Assembly: GCA_902826815.1 (NCBI GenBank)
Contig: CADEGF010000012.1
Span: 64,375 to 128,374 of the forward strand
Direction: 5' to 3'
DNA: 64,000 nucleotides
From: an uncultured Mycobacteriaceae bacterium
Lineage (GTDB): Bacteria > Actinomycetota > Actinomycetes > Mycobacteriales > Mycobacteriaceae
This document shows, one piece after another, positions 9,635-18,823 of this stretch (positions within the stretch are counted from its first letter, which is position 1; the number at the start of each line of letters is the position of its first letter). The notes under the pieces were generated by a model. The model worked only from the letters and a program-made list of their open reading frames with translations, did no database searches and was not told the origin of the DNA. The translations under genes and the position numbers were made by a program.

Positions 9635-10834
9635 ATGGCTCTCGGAGGCGACACCGGACGCGTGCCGTCTGACGTGACGCTGGACAACTGGCAGTCGGCC
9701 GGCCAGCTCCACTGGACGTTTCAGCACATCGCCGAGTTCCTGCCCACCGCGGTGATATCCCGCGGTACCGGGCCAGTCGCCGAGATGCCGCAGGCGCTCG
9801 GAAACCTGGCTGGGCTCTCCGAAGTCCCGCTCTACGACAAGACGAACGGCAAGCGCACCACCGTCGGCGACGTGATGGCGGCCACCGTCACTGACGGCTG
9901 GATGGTCACCCAGCACGGCAAGGTGCTCGAAGAGCATTACTACGGCGGCATGCAGGCCGACTCCGCGCACCTGCTGATGTCAGTGAGCAAGTCGTTGGTG
10001 GGGATGGTCGTCGGTGCGCTCGTCAGCAGCGGCAGTGTGAATCCGGACGCGGAGCTGACCCACTACGTACCCGCGCTCGCGAACTCCGGCTATGCGGGTG
10101 CGACGGTGCGCAACCTGCTCGATATGCGTTCGGGCATCAAGTTTTCCGAGGACTATCTCGACCCGATGGCCGAGGTGCGGTTGATCGAGCAGGCCATCGG
10201 ATGGGCGCCGCGAACCGCGCCGGACCTGCCCACGACGATGTACGACTTCCTGGCGAGCCTGCAGCAGAAGTCGCCGCACGGCGGGCCGTTCGAGTACCGG
10301 TCCTGCGAGACCGATGTGCTGGGCTGGGTCTGCGAGGCGGCAGGCGGACTGCGGATGCCCGAGCTGATGTCGCAGCTGCTGTGGTCAAAGCTCGGGGCGC
10401 GGGCCGACGCGACGATCGGCGTCGACTCCGTGGGCACAGGCATGTTCGACGGCGGCATCAACACATGCCTGTCCGATCTGGTCAGGTTCGGCTCGCTGTT
10501 CACCAACGGCGGCACGTCGCAAACGGGCGAACGCGTGGTCTCGCTGTCGTGGATCGCCGACACCGTCTCCGGCGGGCTCGACTCGCGATCCGCATTCGCC
10601 GCCAGCCCCGGCGACAACCGCATGCCCGGCGGGATGTACCGCAATCAGTGCTGGTTCCCGCATGCGGGCAACAACGTGCTGCTGTGCCTCGGTATTCACG
10701 GCCAGATGATCTACGTCAACCGCGCCGCCGACATGGTCGCCGCCAAGCTGTCGAGCTGGCCGCTTCCCCAAGACGCCACCATGCTGTTCCCCACCATCGC
10801 CGCCTTCGACGAAATCGCGGCGAACATCTCCTAG
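9635..10834 (+). CDS. Serine hydrolase, class C beta-lactamase fold (6-aminohexanoate-dimer hydrolase-like)
   Basis: The 399-residue protein has the SxxK catalytic motif as SVSK (116-119, in LLMSVSKSLVGM) and a YxS motif in FEYRSCETD, matching the NylB/EstB branch of the class C beta-lactamase family rather than true beta-lactamases. The segment NLLDMRSGIKFSEDYLDP is characteristic of that branch. Reported members act as esterases, amidases or oligomer hydrolases. No convincing signal peptide is seen, so a cytoplasmic hydrolase is likely. It begins 26 bp after the ATP-grasp gene on the same strand and may be co-transcribed. Confidence 0.87.
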   Translation: MALGGDTGRVPSDVTLDNWQSAGQLHWTFQHIAEFLPTAVISRGTGPVAEMPQALGNLAGLSEVPLYDKTNGKRTTVGDVMAATVTDGWMVTQHGKVLEEHYYGGMQADSAHLLMSVSKSLVGMVVGALVSSGSVNPDAELTHYVPALANSGYAGATVRNLLDMRSGIKFSEDYLDPMAEVRLIEQAIGWAPRTAPDLPTTMYDFLASLQQKSPHGGPFEYRSCETDVLGWVCEAAGGLRMPELMSQLLWSKLGARADATIGVDSVGTGMFDGGINTCLSDLVRFGSLFTNGGTSQTGERVVSLSWIADTVSGGLDSRSAFAASPGDNRMPGGMYRNQCWFPHAGNNVLLCLGIHGQMIYVNRAADMVAAKLSSWPLPQDATMLFPTIAAFDEIAANIS

Positions 10835-10851
10835 CCCGCTAGGTTGATCGT

Positions 10852-11556
10852 GTGGAGACCATCAGCATCGACGCTCCTGCCGGACCGATCGACGCGCTGC
10901 TCAGCGTTCCGGACGGCCCTGGGCCGTGGCCAGGAATCGTGCTGGTCCACGACGCAATCGGCTACGGGCCGGACAACGAGAGAATCGCGCGCAAGGTCGC
11001 CGCGGCGGGATACATCGCGATCACGCCGAACATGTTCGCCCGCGGCGGTCGCATCCGCTGCATCACCCGCGTCTTTCGCGACCTGTTGACCCAGCGCGGC
11101 CGCGCGCTCGACGACATCCTCGCCGCCCGGGATCATCTGCTCGCCATGCCGCAGGCGTCCGGCGCCGTCGGCATCGCAGGTTTCTGCATGGGTGGTCAGT
11201 TCGCCCTGGTGCTGTCCCCCAACGGGTTTGGCGCGTCGGCGCCGTTCTACGGCACGCCGCTGCCACGCAACCTGCGCGAGACGCTGGACGGCGCTTGCCC
11301 CATCGTTGCCAGCTTCGGCCGTCGCGACCCCATCGGTGTCGGTGCGGCCGACAAGCTGCAGAAGGTCGTCGACGAGTTGGACATTCCGTCCGACATCAAG
11401 GCCTATCAGGGCGTCGGGCACGAATTCGCCAACCGGCTTCCGGCTCAACCGCTGATCCGCATCGCGGGGTTCGGCTACAACGAGGCCGCCGAAACCGATG
11501 CGTGGTCGCGGGTCTTCGCCTTCTTCGGCGAGCACCTGAGCCAGACAAGCGGCTAG
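10852..11556 (+). CDS. Dienelactone hydrolase family protein
   Basis: A 234-residue alpha/beta hydrolase with the dienelactone-hydrolase arrangement: nucleophile Cys112 in GFCMGG, acidic residue in FGRRDP, and histidine in GVGHEF. The N-terminal WPGIVLVHDAIGYG supplies the oxyanion-hole region. Family members hydrolyse lactones in chlorocatechol breakdown or act as general carboxylesterases; no ring-cleavage genes are nearby, so the substrate is open. It starts with GTG 18 bp after the beta-lactamase-fold gene and is probably in the same transcript. Confidence 0.87.
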   Translation: METISIDAPAGPIDALLSVPDGPGPWPGIVLVHDAIGYGPDNERIARKVAAAGYIAITPNMFARGGRIRCITRVFRDLLTQRGRALDDILAARDHLLAMPQASGAVGIAGFCMGGQFALVLSPNGFGASAPFYGTPLPRNLRETLDGACPIVASFGRRDPIGVGAADKLQKVVDELDIPSDIKAYQGVGHEFANRLPAQPLIRIAGFGYNEAAETDAWSRVFAFFGEHLSQTSG

Positions 11557-11560
11557 CCCC

Positions 11561-11866
11561 CTATTCGGGCAGCCGCAGCTCGGGCTTCTCCACCTCTTCG
11601 ATGTTCACATCCTTGAAGGTGATGACCCGCACCTGCTTGACGAACCGGGCAGGGCGGTACATATCCCACACCCAGGCGTCGGCAAGCCGCAGTTCGAAGT
11701 ACACCTCGCCGTCGGCGTTCCTCGGCACCAGCTCCACGCTGTTTGCCAGATAGAACCGCCGCTCGGTTTCCACCACGTAGCTGAACTGCCCCACGATGTC
11801 CTTGTATTCGCGGTACAGCGAGAGCTCCATCTCGGTTTCGTACTTCTCGAGATCTTCGGCACTCAT
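11561..11866 (-). CDS. DUF2469 family protein (Rv2901c-like)
   Basis: A 101-residue, strongly charged protein starting MSAEDLEKYETEMELSLYRE, the signature of an actinobacterial DUF2469 family found next to rnhB. It is rich in aromatic and acidic residues (FSYVVETERRFYLAN, WVWDMYRPARFVKQV) and has no signal peptide or membrane segment. No biochemical role can be given. It is the last gene of a minus-strand run with rnhB, lepB and rplS, and it converges on the dienelactone hydrolase with only four bases between stops. Confidence 0.9.
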   Translation of the reverse strand: MSAEDLEKYETEMELSLYREYKDIVGQFSYVVETERRFYLANSVELVPRNADGEVYFELRLADAWVWDMYRPARFVKQVRVITFKDVNIEEVEKPELRLPE

Positions 11867-11940
11867 CGCTTCAACAGTCCTTCGTGTTCGTTTGGCCCTC
11901 GGCTCTTCGCGCGAGCGCTCATCGCTCCGACAATCTTCCC

Positions 11941-12663
11941 TTACCCCGCTTCGCCGCGCTGCTCCGGTAGGCAGTCAGCCGCGAGTTCCGTGATCACCTT
12001 GGTACCGGTGGGTGTGGCCACCCGGCGGACGTTGATGAACGAGTATCTGTGCTGGCTGCACGGTCCGAGGCGGGCCAGCGCCGCCCCGTGCGCCTGCGTG
12101 CTGTAGCCCTTGTGCTCGGCGAACCCGTAGCCAGGGTGATCGGCCTCCATCTTCACCATCAGGCGATCCCTGCTGACCTTGGCCAGCACGCTGGCGGCGG
12201 CGATGCAGGCCGCCGCGGCGTCGCCACCAACGACCGGCAGCGACGGCACCGCAAGGCCCGGCACCCGGAATCCGTCGCTCAGCACGTAACCCGGCTTCAA
12301 GGACAAGCCCGCGATGGCCCTGCGCATCCCCTCGATATTGGCCACGTGCACCCCGCGGCGGTCCACCTCGACAGACGGGATGAACACCACGTGATACGCC
12401 AGCGCGTACCGGCGGATCAGGGGAAACAGCCGCTCGCGTTCCTTCTCGTTGAGCTTCTTGGAGTCATCGAGCGCGGCCAAGCTCTCCAGCCGGTTCGGCC
12501 CGAGCACACATGACGCGACGACCAGCGGTCCTGCACAGGCGCCCCGCCCGACCTCGTCAACGCCCGCGACCGGCCCGAGACCGGAGCGGTAGAGCGCCGA
12601 CTCGAGGGTGCGCAGCCCGGCGGACTTGCGGATCACCGTTCGCGGCGGCCAGGTCGCAGCCAC
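11941..12663 (-). CDS. rnhB: Ribonuclease HII
   Basis: The 240-residue enzyme cleaves RNA strands, including single ribonucleotides, in RNA-DNA hybrids. The catalytic [13 protein letters not shown] motif near residue 35 gives the first Asp-Glu pair; further acidic residues are in ALDDSKKL and [18 protein letters not shown]-type segments. The GTG start shares one base with the lepB stop codon (TAGTG), so translation is probably coupled. Length is usual for actinobacterial RNase HII. Confidence 0.96.
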   Translation of the reverse strand: MAATWPPRTVIRKSAGLRTLESALYRSGLGPVAGVDEVGRGACAGPLVVASCVLGPNRLESLAALDDSKKLNEKERERLFPLIRRYALAYHVVFIPSVEVDRRGVHVANIEGMRRAIAGLSLKPGYVLSDGFRVPGLAVPSLPVVGGDAAAACIAAASVLAKVSRDRLMVKMEADHPGYGFAEHKGYSTQAHGAALARLGPCSQHRYSFINVRRVATPTGTKVITELAADCLPEQRGEAG

Positions 12664-13505
12664 TATTGGGTCTGCGGATCCACCGAGTTAACCCCACCCC
12701 ATCGTGATGGCGGCCAGGCGATGAACCGCGCCTTTCCGATGACATTGTCCAGCGGAACGGTTCCGGCGTTCGGATCGCCGGTGCACTTGATCCCGCTCTG
12801 GAAATCGGCGGGGTTGTCGGCGCAGTGCACCCGCGAATCGGCCGAATGCGTGCGGTTGTCCCCCATCACCCAGACCCGGTGGTCGGGCACCTTGACAGGG
12901 CCGAACTCGAAGCCGAAACAGCGGTACTTGTCGGGATCGGGCACGTTCATGGTCTGAAGATCGAGATAGGGTTCGTCGAGTTTCTTGCCGTCGACGGTCA
13001 GCCCCGTGCTTTGGCGGCATTCGACGGTCTGGCCGCCCGTTGCGATGACCCTCTTGACGAGGTCGTTCTCGTCCGGCGGGACGAAACCGATGAACGAGAG
13101 GGCGTTCTGCACCCATCGCAGCGCGTCGTTATCGGACCGGATGGACTTGTATCCGGCATTCCAGTTCGGCGGGCCCTTGAACACGACCACGTCACCGGGC
13201 CTCGGCTCGGTGAACCGGTAGCTGATCTTGTCGACCATGATGCGGTCGCCGACGCAGCCTGAGCAGCCGTGCAAGGTGGGCTCCATCGACTCCGACGGAA
13301 TGAGATACGGCCGGGCGATGAACGTCAGCATCAGGTAGTACAGACCGACCGCGATCACCACGAGAATGGCGGCTTCGCGAAGTGCGCCGCCCTTGCGCTT
13401 CTTTTTGTCGGCGGCCTCTTCTGCGGCCTCGTCGGCCTGCTCGTCGGCGTCGCCGTCGAGCGTGCGCTCGGATGAGGAGTCTGGGGGGTCCGCGGTTCCG
13501 CTCAC
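12663..13505 (-). CDS. lepB: Signal peptidase I
   Basis: A 280-residue membrane protease that removes signal peptides from exported proteins at the outer face of the cytoplasmic membrane. An acidic, low-complexity cytoplasmic N-terminus (about 1-45) precedes one transmembrane helix ([19 protein letters not shown]). The nucleophile is in SESMEPTL and the general-base Lys in [11 protein letters not shown], with [12 protein letters not shown] completing the conserved boxes. GTG 13505 is chosen because the protein then begins VSGTADPPD; longer in-frame extensions run into the rplS region and look non-coding. Confidence 0.95.
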   Translation of the reverse strand: MSGTADPPDSSSERTLDGDADEQADEAAEEAADKKKRKGGALREAAILVVIAVGLYYLMLTFIARPYLIPSESMEPTLHGCSGCVGDRIMVDKISYRFTEPRPGDVVVFKGPPNWNAGYKSIRSDNDALRWVQNALSFIGFVPPDENDLVKRVIATGGQTVECRQSTGLTVDGKKLDEPYLDLQTMNVPDPDKYRCFGFEFGPVKVPDHRVWVMGDNRTHSADSRVHCADNPADFQSGIKCTGDPNAGTVPLDNVIGKARFIAWPPSRWGGVNSVDPQTQ

Positions 13506-13548
13506 GGGATCAGCGTAGCCACGACGAAGCCGGATACCGCGAGCGACG

Positions 13549-13890
13549 TCAGCGCTTTTCCTTGATCTTCGCCTTCTTGCCGCGGAGTTCGCGCAGGTAG
13601 TAGAGCTTGGCGCGACGAACGTCACCACGGGTGACGACGTCGATGTGGTCGATGTTCGGCGAATGCACGGGGAACGTCCGCTCGACGCCGACGCCGTAAC
13701 TCTCCTTGCGCACCGTGAAGGTCTCGCGGATGCCGCCGCCCTGGCGGCGAAGCACGACGCCCTTGAACACCTGGATGCGCTCCTTGGCGCCCTCGATGAC
13801 CTTGACGTGCACGTTGACGGTGTCCCCGGCGCTGAAGTCCGGAATGTCGTCGCGCAACGACGACTGATCGACGAAGTCCAGCGTGTTCAT
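13549..13890 (-). CDS. rplS: 50S ribosomal protein L19
   Basis: The 113-residue protein starts [19 protein letters not shown] and has the L19 core [34 protein letters not shown] and a basic C-terminal [19 protein letters not shown]. It contributes to the interface between ribosomal subunits. An AAGGAAG Shine-Dalgarno lies upstream. It heads the minus-strand set rplS-lepB-rnhB-DUF2469 and is divergent from the first LppW-like gene. Confidence 0.97.
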   Translation of the reverse strand: MNTLDFVDQSSLRDDIPDFSAGDTVNVHVKVIEGAKERIQVFKGVVLRRQGGGIRETFTVRKESYGVGVERTFPVHSPNIDHIDVVTRGDVRRAKLYYLRELRGKKAKIKEKR

Positions 13891-14184
13891 CGGTGACTCT
13901 TCCTTGCTGTTCGCGGCTATCGGCGGCCCCGCCTGCGGTCACGCAGGAACATGGCCGGCCGCGCCGATCGGTTCGGGCGTATCTTGTGCATCTCGCGGTT
14001 CACGGCCTCGCCGGCCCGCGTCTCGCACAGACAACTGGTCAATTGTGCCAGACGGGGCCGCATGCAGTGAAATCGCGCGCCTGACTGGGTCCCGCTGCCA
14101 CCGACGACCGGTTAGTCTCACTGCTACGGGCGGGCGGCGGTCAGCCACGTCCGTTCCCGCGTTAGCGCCTAATGGAGGATCCGT
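13891..14184. other. Divergent intergenic region between rplS and the first LppW-like gene
   Basis: This 294-bp stretch, the longest gap in the window, holds the divergent promoters. A short perfect hairpin (CCTGCG 13932-13937, CGCAGG 13942-13947) would lie in the rplS 5' leader. A GGAGGA ribosome site precedes the LppW-like start at 14185. No confident -10/-35 pair and no small open frame worth calling were found. Confidence 0.4.
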
Positions 14185-15102
14185 ATGCGTCGGCGGCCAT
14201 CGAGGCTGGTGGCGGTGTCCGCGGTGGTGCTTGCCCTGGCCGCGTGTGAAGCCCGGTCCTACGGCACCCCGCCGTCGGCCAGCCCCGCCCCCGCTCCGCT
14301 GATCGTCGTCGCCCCGCAGGGGCCGCTGGCCCCGCTGCCAGAAGCCGCGCCCGACGAACCCGCCTCGTCCTTCGACGGGCTGGACGAACGGACCAAGCAG
14401 GCCACGGCGGAAGCCACCGCCAAGGGCGCCGACATCACCGCCGTCGTGCTGGACCGATCGACCCGTCAACGGGTCACCAACGGCAATGACAGGGGCATCG
14501 CCATCGCATCGGTGGTCAAGCTGTTCATCGCCGACGACATGCTGCTGCGCGGGCCGCCACTGTCGCCCGACGACATGAAAATGTTCGAGTCGATGCTGCG
14601 ATCCTCCGATGACAGCGCGGCGCAGGTGTTTTGGGACCGCAATGGCGGCAGCGCAATCGTCACGCGGGTCGCGGCCCGCTACGGGCTCTCCGGCACTCGG
14701 CCCAACGGCCTGTGGTTCAACACCATCAGCACGGCCGCCGACCTGGTGCGTTACTACGACATGATGCTGTCAGGCGAGGGCGGACTGCCCCGTGACAAGG
14801 CCGACATGATCGTCGACAACCTCGCCCAATCCACGCCGACGGGAATCGACGGAATGATGCCGGGTGGCGTGTACCCGCAGCGTTTCGGCATCCCCGAGGG
14901 CCTCTACGCCGAACCGGTTGCTGTCAAACAGGGCTGGATGTGCTGCGTCGGCTCGGACTGGATGCACCTGTCGACGGGCATCATCGGATCCGACCACCGC
15001 TACGTCATGGCGATAGCGTCAGACCAACCGGCGACCGCGGACGCGGCACGCGCGACCATCACCCAAGCCGTCAAGACGATGTTCCCTGGCGGGCGGATCT
15101 AG
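14185..15102 (+). CDS. lppW: LppW-like lipoprotein, beta-lactamase/serine-hydrolase fold (copy 1)
   Basis: A 305-residue exported lipoprotein: MRRRPSRL then a hydrophobic stretch and lipobox LALAAC (Cys about 21). The globular part resembles class A beta-lactamase-like proteins: SVVK (SxxK) in IASVVKLFIADD, SDD in SSDDSAAQ, and VKQGW where KTG would be. The altered third motif suggests it may not be an active beta-lactamase. Position between rplS and trmD matches Rv2905 (lppW) of M. tuberculosis. A paralogue follows 115 bp downstream on the same strand. Confidence 0.87.
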   Translation: MRRRPSRLVAVSAVVLALAACEARSYGTPPSASPAPAPLIVVAPQGPLAPLPEAAPDEPASSFDGLDERTKQATAEATAKGADITAVVLDRSTRQRVTNGNDRGIAIASVVKLFIADDMLLRGPPLSPDDMKMFESMLRSSDDSAAQVFWDRNGGSAIVTRVAARYGLSGTRPNGLWFNTISTAADLVRYYDMMLSGEGGLPRDKADMIVDNLAQSTPTGIDGMMPGGVYPQRFGIPEGLYAEPVAVKQGWMCCVGSDWMHLSTGIIGSDHRYVMAIASDQPATADAARATITQAVKTMFPGGRI

Positions 15103-15217
15103 CCCGACGCGTACTAGGCTGAGGCGGTCGGTGGTGGCAGGCGGCCGCAATCGGGCTCAAGAGGGTTGGTCCCGCATCCCCGGCTCAAGATCTGGTTGTC
15201 GTTACTGGAGGAGAGCT

Positions 15218-16144
15218 ATGCGTCGGCGGCCGTCGAGTCGGGCGACGGCGACCGCAGCCATTGTGATTGCGGCGCTGGTCGTTGCCGGTTGCGCGGCGCC
15301 GAGTCCCGGCACACCGCCGGATTCGGAAACCCCACAGCTGACCATCGTCGCGCCACAGAACAACACCCTGCCGATGCCGGAAGCCCCGCCGGAAGCGCCG
15401 TCCAACGGGTTCGACGGCCTCGACGCCAGGACCAAACAGGCAGTGGCCGATGCGGCGAACGCGGGCGCAGACATCTCGGTCGTCGTGCTGGACCGTGACA
15501 CCGGCCAGACCGTCTCGGACGGGGACGGCTCGTCGTTCCCGATCGCCTCGGTGGCGAAGCTGTTCATCGCCGACGATCTGCTACTGCAGGAATCCAAGGG
15601 CCAGACGGCGCTTTCCCCTGCCGACCGCAAAGCGCTCGAGTCCATGCTGCGGTCGTCCGACGACAGCGCGGCGCAGAACTTCTGGGACCGCCTTGGAGGA
15701 AACGCCGTCATCGCCCGCGTCAAAGCGCGGTACGGCCTGGCAGGCACGACGGCCCCGTGGAACGGGCACTGGGACGTCACCACCAGTACTGCAGCCGATC
15801 TCGTCCGTTACTACGACATGCTGCTTGACGGCAGCGGCGGTTTGCCTGCCGAGCAGGCCAACGTCATCATGAGCAACCTCGCGCAGTCGACGCCGACCGG
15901 AATCGACGGCTACCCACAGCGTTTCGGTATCCCGGAAGGGCTCTACGCCCAGCCGGTCGCGGTCAAGCAGGGCTGGTTCTGCTGCTGGAACGGCGGGAAC
16001 CAGTTGCACGTCTCGACCGGTGCGATAGGAGCCGACCGCCGCTATGTGATGGCGATGGGATCGCTGGACCCGACCGGTGCCGCGGCGGCGCGCGACAGGA
16101 TGACCCAGTTCGTCAAGACGATGTTCCCCGGCGGGAAGATCTAG
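15218..16144 (+). CDS. LppW-like lipoprotein, tandem paralogue (copy 2)
   Basis: A 308-residue lipoprotein similar to its upstream neighbour throughout: MRRRPSSRA, lipobox VVAGC, the [10 protein letters not shown] and [12 protein letters not shown] segments, SVAK in [15 protein letters not shown] in [13 protein letters not shown], and [13 protein letters not shown]. The start at 15218 has GGAGGAGAG just upstream; an in-frame GTG 87 bp earlier would add residues without lipoprotein character. Its TAG stop overlaps the trmD stop on the other strand within CTAG. Two copies at the lppW locus point to local duplication. Confidence 0.85.
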   Translation: MRRRPSSRATATAAIVIAALVVAGCAAPSPGTPPDSETPQLTIVAPQNNTLPMPEAPPEAPSNGFDGLDARTKQAVADAANAGADISVVVLDRDTGQTVSDGDGSSFPIASVAKLFIADDLLLQESKGQTALSPADRKALESMLRSSDDSAAQNFWDRLGGNAVIARVKARYGLAGTTAPWNGHWDVTTSTAADLVRYYDMLLDGSGGLPAEQANVIMSNLAQSTPTGIDGYPQRFGIPEGLYAQPVAVKQGWFCCWNGGNQLHVSTGAIGADRRYVMAMGSLDPTGAAAARDRMTQFVKTMFPGGKI

Positions 16145-16833
16145 TCGTTGCCCATCAGGTCGGGGCGGCGTTCCCGGGTGCGCTCCAGCGCCTGTTCGCG
16201 TCGCCAAGCCGCCTGCTTCGCGTGGTCACCCGACAGCAGCACATCGGGGACATCCAGGCCGCGCCACCTCGGCGGCCTGGTGTAGCTCGGCCCCTCGAGC
16301 AGACCTGAATTGTGCACAGAGTGCGAATCCTGCTGGTGCGACGCGGGATTGCCCAACACATCGGGAAGTAGCCGCACGACGGCCTCGATCATCACCAGCG
16401 CCGCCGATTCGCCGCCGGGCAGCACATAGTCGCCGATGGACACCTCTTCGACGCGCATCCGCTGCGCGGCGTCGTCCATCACGCGCTGGTCGATGCCTTC
16501 GTAGCGCCCACACGCGAAGACCAGATGCGACTCGTCGCCCCAGCGTTGCGCCGTCGCTTGGGTGAACAACCGCCCCGCAGGCGTCGGAACGACGAGAAGC
16601 GTTTCCGCCGTGCATATCTCGTCGAGCGCCTCGCCCCACACCGGCGCCTTCATCACCATGCCGGGGCCGCCGCCGTAGGGCGAGTCGTCGACTGAGCGAT
16701 GGACGTCGTACGTCCACCGGCGCAGATCGTGCACCTCGAGTTCGACGATGCCCGCCTCGATCGCTTTGCCTGGCAACGACTGCCGCAGCGGATCCAGATA
16801 CTCGGGGAAGATCGTCACCACATCAACGCGCAT
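16141..16833 (-). CDS. trmD: tRNA (guanine37-N1)-methyltransferase
   Basis: The 230-residue SPOUT enzyme methylates G37 of tRNAs reading CNN or UNN-type codons, preventing +1 frameshifts. It opens [16 protein letters not shown] and contains the knot sequence [20 protein letters not shown] together with [17 protein letters not shown]. The C-terminal [14 protein letters not shown] is also family-specific. It follows rimM with only three bases between genes, in the conserved order rpsP-khpA-rimM-trmD. Confidence 0.97.
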   Translation of the reverse strand: MRVDVVTIFPEYLDPLRQSLPGKAIEAGIVELEVHDLRRWTYDVHRSVDDSPYGGGPGMVMKAPVWGEALDEICTAETLLVVPTPAGRLFTQATAQRWGDESHLVFACGRYEGIDQRVMDDAAQRMRVEEVSIGDYVLPGGESAALVMIEAVVRLLPDVLGNPASHQQDSHSVHNSGLLEGPSYTRPPRWRGLDVPDVLLSGDHAKQAAWRREQALERTRERRPDLMGND

Positions 16834-16836
16834 GGG

Positions 16837-17358
16837 TCAGTCCAGCTCCAGAAGACCGTCGGGCGGGTCGATCTCGATGGTTTGATTCTGCAGCGACACC
16901 TCGGTGACGATCGCACCGACGAACGGCACCAGCACTTCAGCGCCGGTCTCCGACGTCACCGACAACAACTCACCAGCCGCGGTGTGCAGCACTTCGTTGA
17001 CGTTGCCGACCAACTGACCGTCGGTCGTCACGACCCGCAGCCCCTCGAGCTGGTGGTCGTAGAACTCGTCGGGATCGGCGATCGGCGGCAGGTCGTCGGT
17101 GTCGACCAGAAAGACACTGCCGCGCAAGGCTTCCGCGGCGTTGCGGTCACCGACGCCCGACAGTCGGACCAGCAGCCTGCCGCTGTGCTCGCGCGCGGAG
17201 TCGATGACCAAGGTCTGGCGTGGCCCGCCGCCGCGCGGTTGGGCTCGCAGTTGGGTGCCCGGCGCGAAGCGCGTGTCGGGGTCGTCGGTGCGAACCTCGA
17301 CGACGACTTCGCCGGTGATGCCATGAGCCTTCACGACCCGCCCGACCACCAGGTCCAT
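16837..17358 (-). CDS. rimM: Ribosome maturation factor RimM
   Basis: A 173-residue 30S assembly factor that binds S19 and helps mature the 16S rRNA head. The N-terminal RimM barrel begins [18 protein letters not shown]; the C-terminal PRC-barrel includes [15 protein letters not shown] and [11 protein letters not shown]. It lies between khpA and trmD on the minus strand with gaps of 10 and 3 bases, so it is probably co-transcribed with rpsP. Confidence 0.95.
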   Translation of the reverse strand: MDLVVGRVVKAHGITGEVVVEVRTDDPDTRFAPGTQLRAQPRGGGPRQTLVIDSAREHSGRLLVRLSGVGDRNAAEALRGSVFLVDTDDLPPIADPDEFYDHQLEGLRVVTTDGQLVGNVNEVLHTAAGELLSVTSETGAEVLVPFVGAIVTEVSLQNQTIEIDPPDGLLELD

Positions 17359-17368
17359 ATCGGACCCG

Positions 17369-17611
17369 CTACTGGTCGGTGTCCACCACGTCGACGCGGA
17401 TACCCCGGCCGCCGATGCCGGCGACCAGCGTGCGCAGCGCCGTCGCGGTCCGGCCGCCGCGGCCGATGACCTTGCCGAGGTCCTCGGGGTGCACGTGCAC
17501 CTCGACGGTACGGCCGCGCCGTGATGTCACCATGTCGACTCGCACGTCGTCTGGGTTGTCCACGATGCCGCGGACCAGGTGCTCGACGGCGTCGACGACG
17601 ACCGAGCTCAC
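17369..17611 (-). CDS. khpA: KH-domain RNA-binding protein
   Basis: An 80-residue single KH domain with the GRGG RNA-binding loop in [16 protein letters not shown]. Such proteins (KhpA/YlqC) bind RNA broadly and pair with KhpB in Gram-positives. The GTG start overlaps the rpsP stop by four bases, indicating coupling. The gene order rpsP-khpA-rimM-trmD is conserved across actinobacteria. Confidence 0.94.
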   Translation of the reverse strand: MSSVVVDAVEHLVRGIVDNPDDVRVDMVTSRRGRTVEVHVHPEDLGKVIGRGGRTATALRTLVAGIGGRGIRVDVVDTDQ

Positions 17612-18162
17612 GATTCCTCGGTCTGCGCGGCGGGTGCGGCGTCGGCACCTTCAGCGGCAGGCTCGGACTCGTCCTTGACGGGTGCGGCAGCTGCCTCGGC
17701 GGCGTCGGGGGTCTCGGCGGATTCTGATGTCGCCGACGCATCGGCTCCGTCGCCCTTGGCGGCCTTCTTGGCAGGCGCCTTCTTCTTCTTGGCCGTGGTG
17801 GCCTCGGTGCTCGGGCCGCCGTCGGCCTCCGCGAGCGCGGCGTTGAACAGATCCAGCTTGCTCGGCTTGGGCTCCTTGACCTTCAGCGTGCCCTCCGCGC
17901 CGGGCAGACCCTTGAACTTCTGCCAGTCGCCGGTGATCTTCAACAGGGCCAGCACCGGTTCGGTGGGCTGGGCGCCGACGCCGAGCCAATACTGGGCGCG
18001 CTCCGAGTCGATCTCGATGAGGCTCGGATCTTCCTTCGGGTGGTACCGGCCGATGACCTCGATGGAGCGCCCGTCACGACGGGTGCGCGCGTCGGCGACG
18101 GCGATGCGGTACTGGGGATTGCGGATCTTGCCGAACCGGGTGAGTTTGATCTTGACAGCCAT
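17608..18162 (-). CDS. rpsP: 30S ribosomal protein S16 with long C-terminal extension
   Basis: Residues 1 to about 85 are canonical S16 ([31 protein letters not shown]). Usual S16 is 75-90 residues, but this protein is 184: a linker and then an Ala/Glu/Lys/Pro-rich tail containing [13 protein letters not shown] and an acidic C-terminus. Tailed S16 is known in mycobacteria; the tail is probably disordered. It is the promoter-proximal gene of the rpsP-khpA-rimM-trmD set. Confidence 0.95.
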   Translation of the reverse strand: MAVKIKLTRFGKIRNPQYRIAVADARTRRDGRSIEVIGRYHPKEDPSLIEIDSERAQYWLGVGAQPTEPVLALLKITGDWQKFKGLPGAEGTLKVKEPKPSKLDLFNAALAEADGGPSTEATTAKKKKAPAKKAAKGDGADASATSESAETPDAAEAAAAPVKDESEPAAEGADAAPAAQTEES

Positions 18163-18310
18163 GGTTGAAGCGAATTCTCCTGATGATTGCCACGCTGCAA
18201 TTCAGCGATCGCGGGCCGAGTGCCCGGATCCGGTTTTGCCTTACGTGTGTGACCATCGCGGGGCCGTAGTCCCGCGGCAGACAGCCGCCCATTGTGCCAG
18301 AACAGCCCCT

Positions 18311-18332
18311 ACCGGGCGAAATCGCGCCCGGT
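18311..18332 (-). terminator. Hairpin after the Rv2910c-like gene
   Basis: ACCGGGCG (18311-18318) and CGCCCGGT (18325-18332) form a perfect 8-bp stem with a 6-base loop. It starts seven bases past the stop of the minus-strand gene at 18340. No U-run follows, as is common for mycobacterial termination hairpins. Confidence 0.55.
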
Positions 18333-18339
18333 CCGCCCG

Positions 18340-18777
18340 TCACAGGATCTTGTCGTAGCACTTGATCTCGACGCGACGGGCGAACCGCCAGCCGTCGGCG
18401 GTGCGGACGAACTCGTCGTCGTACCAGACGCCGACCTGCATCACCTTCGGCTTCTCCCCCTTGAGGATCATCGGGTTGAAACAGAAGGTGCGGGCGGTGG
18501 CAGTGTCACCGGCGAGCTTGATCGCGGGCAGGCCAAGCATGTGGGCGTTGCGCTCGAAATACGTGGGCAGCGTCTGGGCCAGCCACGTCTTGATCTGCGG
18601 ATACCGGCCGTCGATGCCGCCGGTGTCGCGGTAGTCGATGTAGGCGTCTTCGGTGAAGAGGTCGTCCAGCTCGTCGAACTCCCGGCGGTCGATGGCCTCG
18701 GAATAGCTGATCAGCAGGTGTTGGAGTTCGAGGCGGTCGGAGATCTCTTCGAGGCTCAGCATTCGTCCATCTTGCAC
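18340..18777 (-). CDS. SnoaL-like / NTF2-fold protein (Rv2910c-like)
   Basis: A 145-residue single-domain protein: EISDRLELQHLLISYSEAIDRREFDELDDLFTEDAYIDY at the N-terminus is the classic SnoaL_4-type opening, and a C-terminal WYDDEFVRTADGWRFARR is the usual end. Family members include dehydratases, isomerases and ring-hydroxylating dioxygenase small subunits. No signal peptide. A start seven codons later (MLSLEE) is possible. Its 5' end is only 46 bp from the divergent dacB2-like gene. Function unknown. Confidence 0.85.
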   Translation of the reverse strand: MQDGRMLSLEEISDRLELQHLLISYSEAIDRREFDELDDLFTEDAYIDYRDTGGIDGRYPQIKTWLAQTLPTYFERNAHMLGLPAIKLAGDTATARTFCFNPMILKGEKPKVMQVGVWYDDEFVRTADGWRFARRVEIKCYDKIL

Positions 18778-18823
18778 GCGCGACGAGGTGTCATTCAGCG
18801 ATGCGAGTTAAGGTGCTAGACCC

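Noticed and set aside
13506-13628. Longer lepB frame reaching into rplS
   Set aside because: Extra residues are Arg/Ser-rich and overlap the L19 gene; GTG 13505 gives the expected N-terminus.
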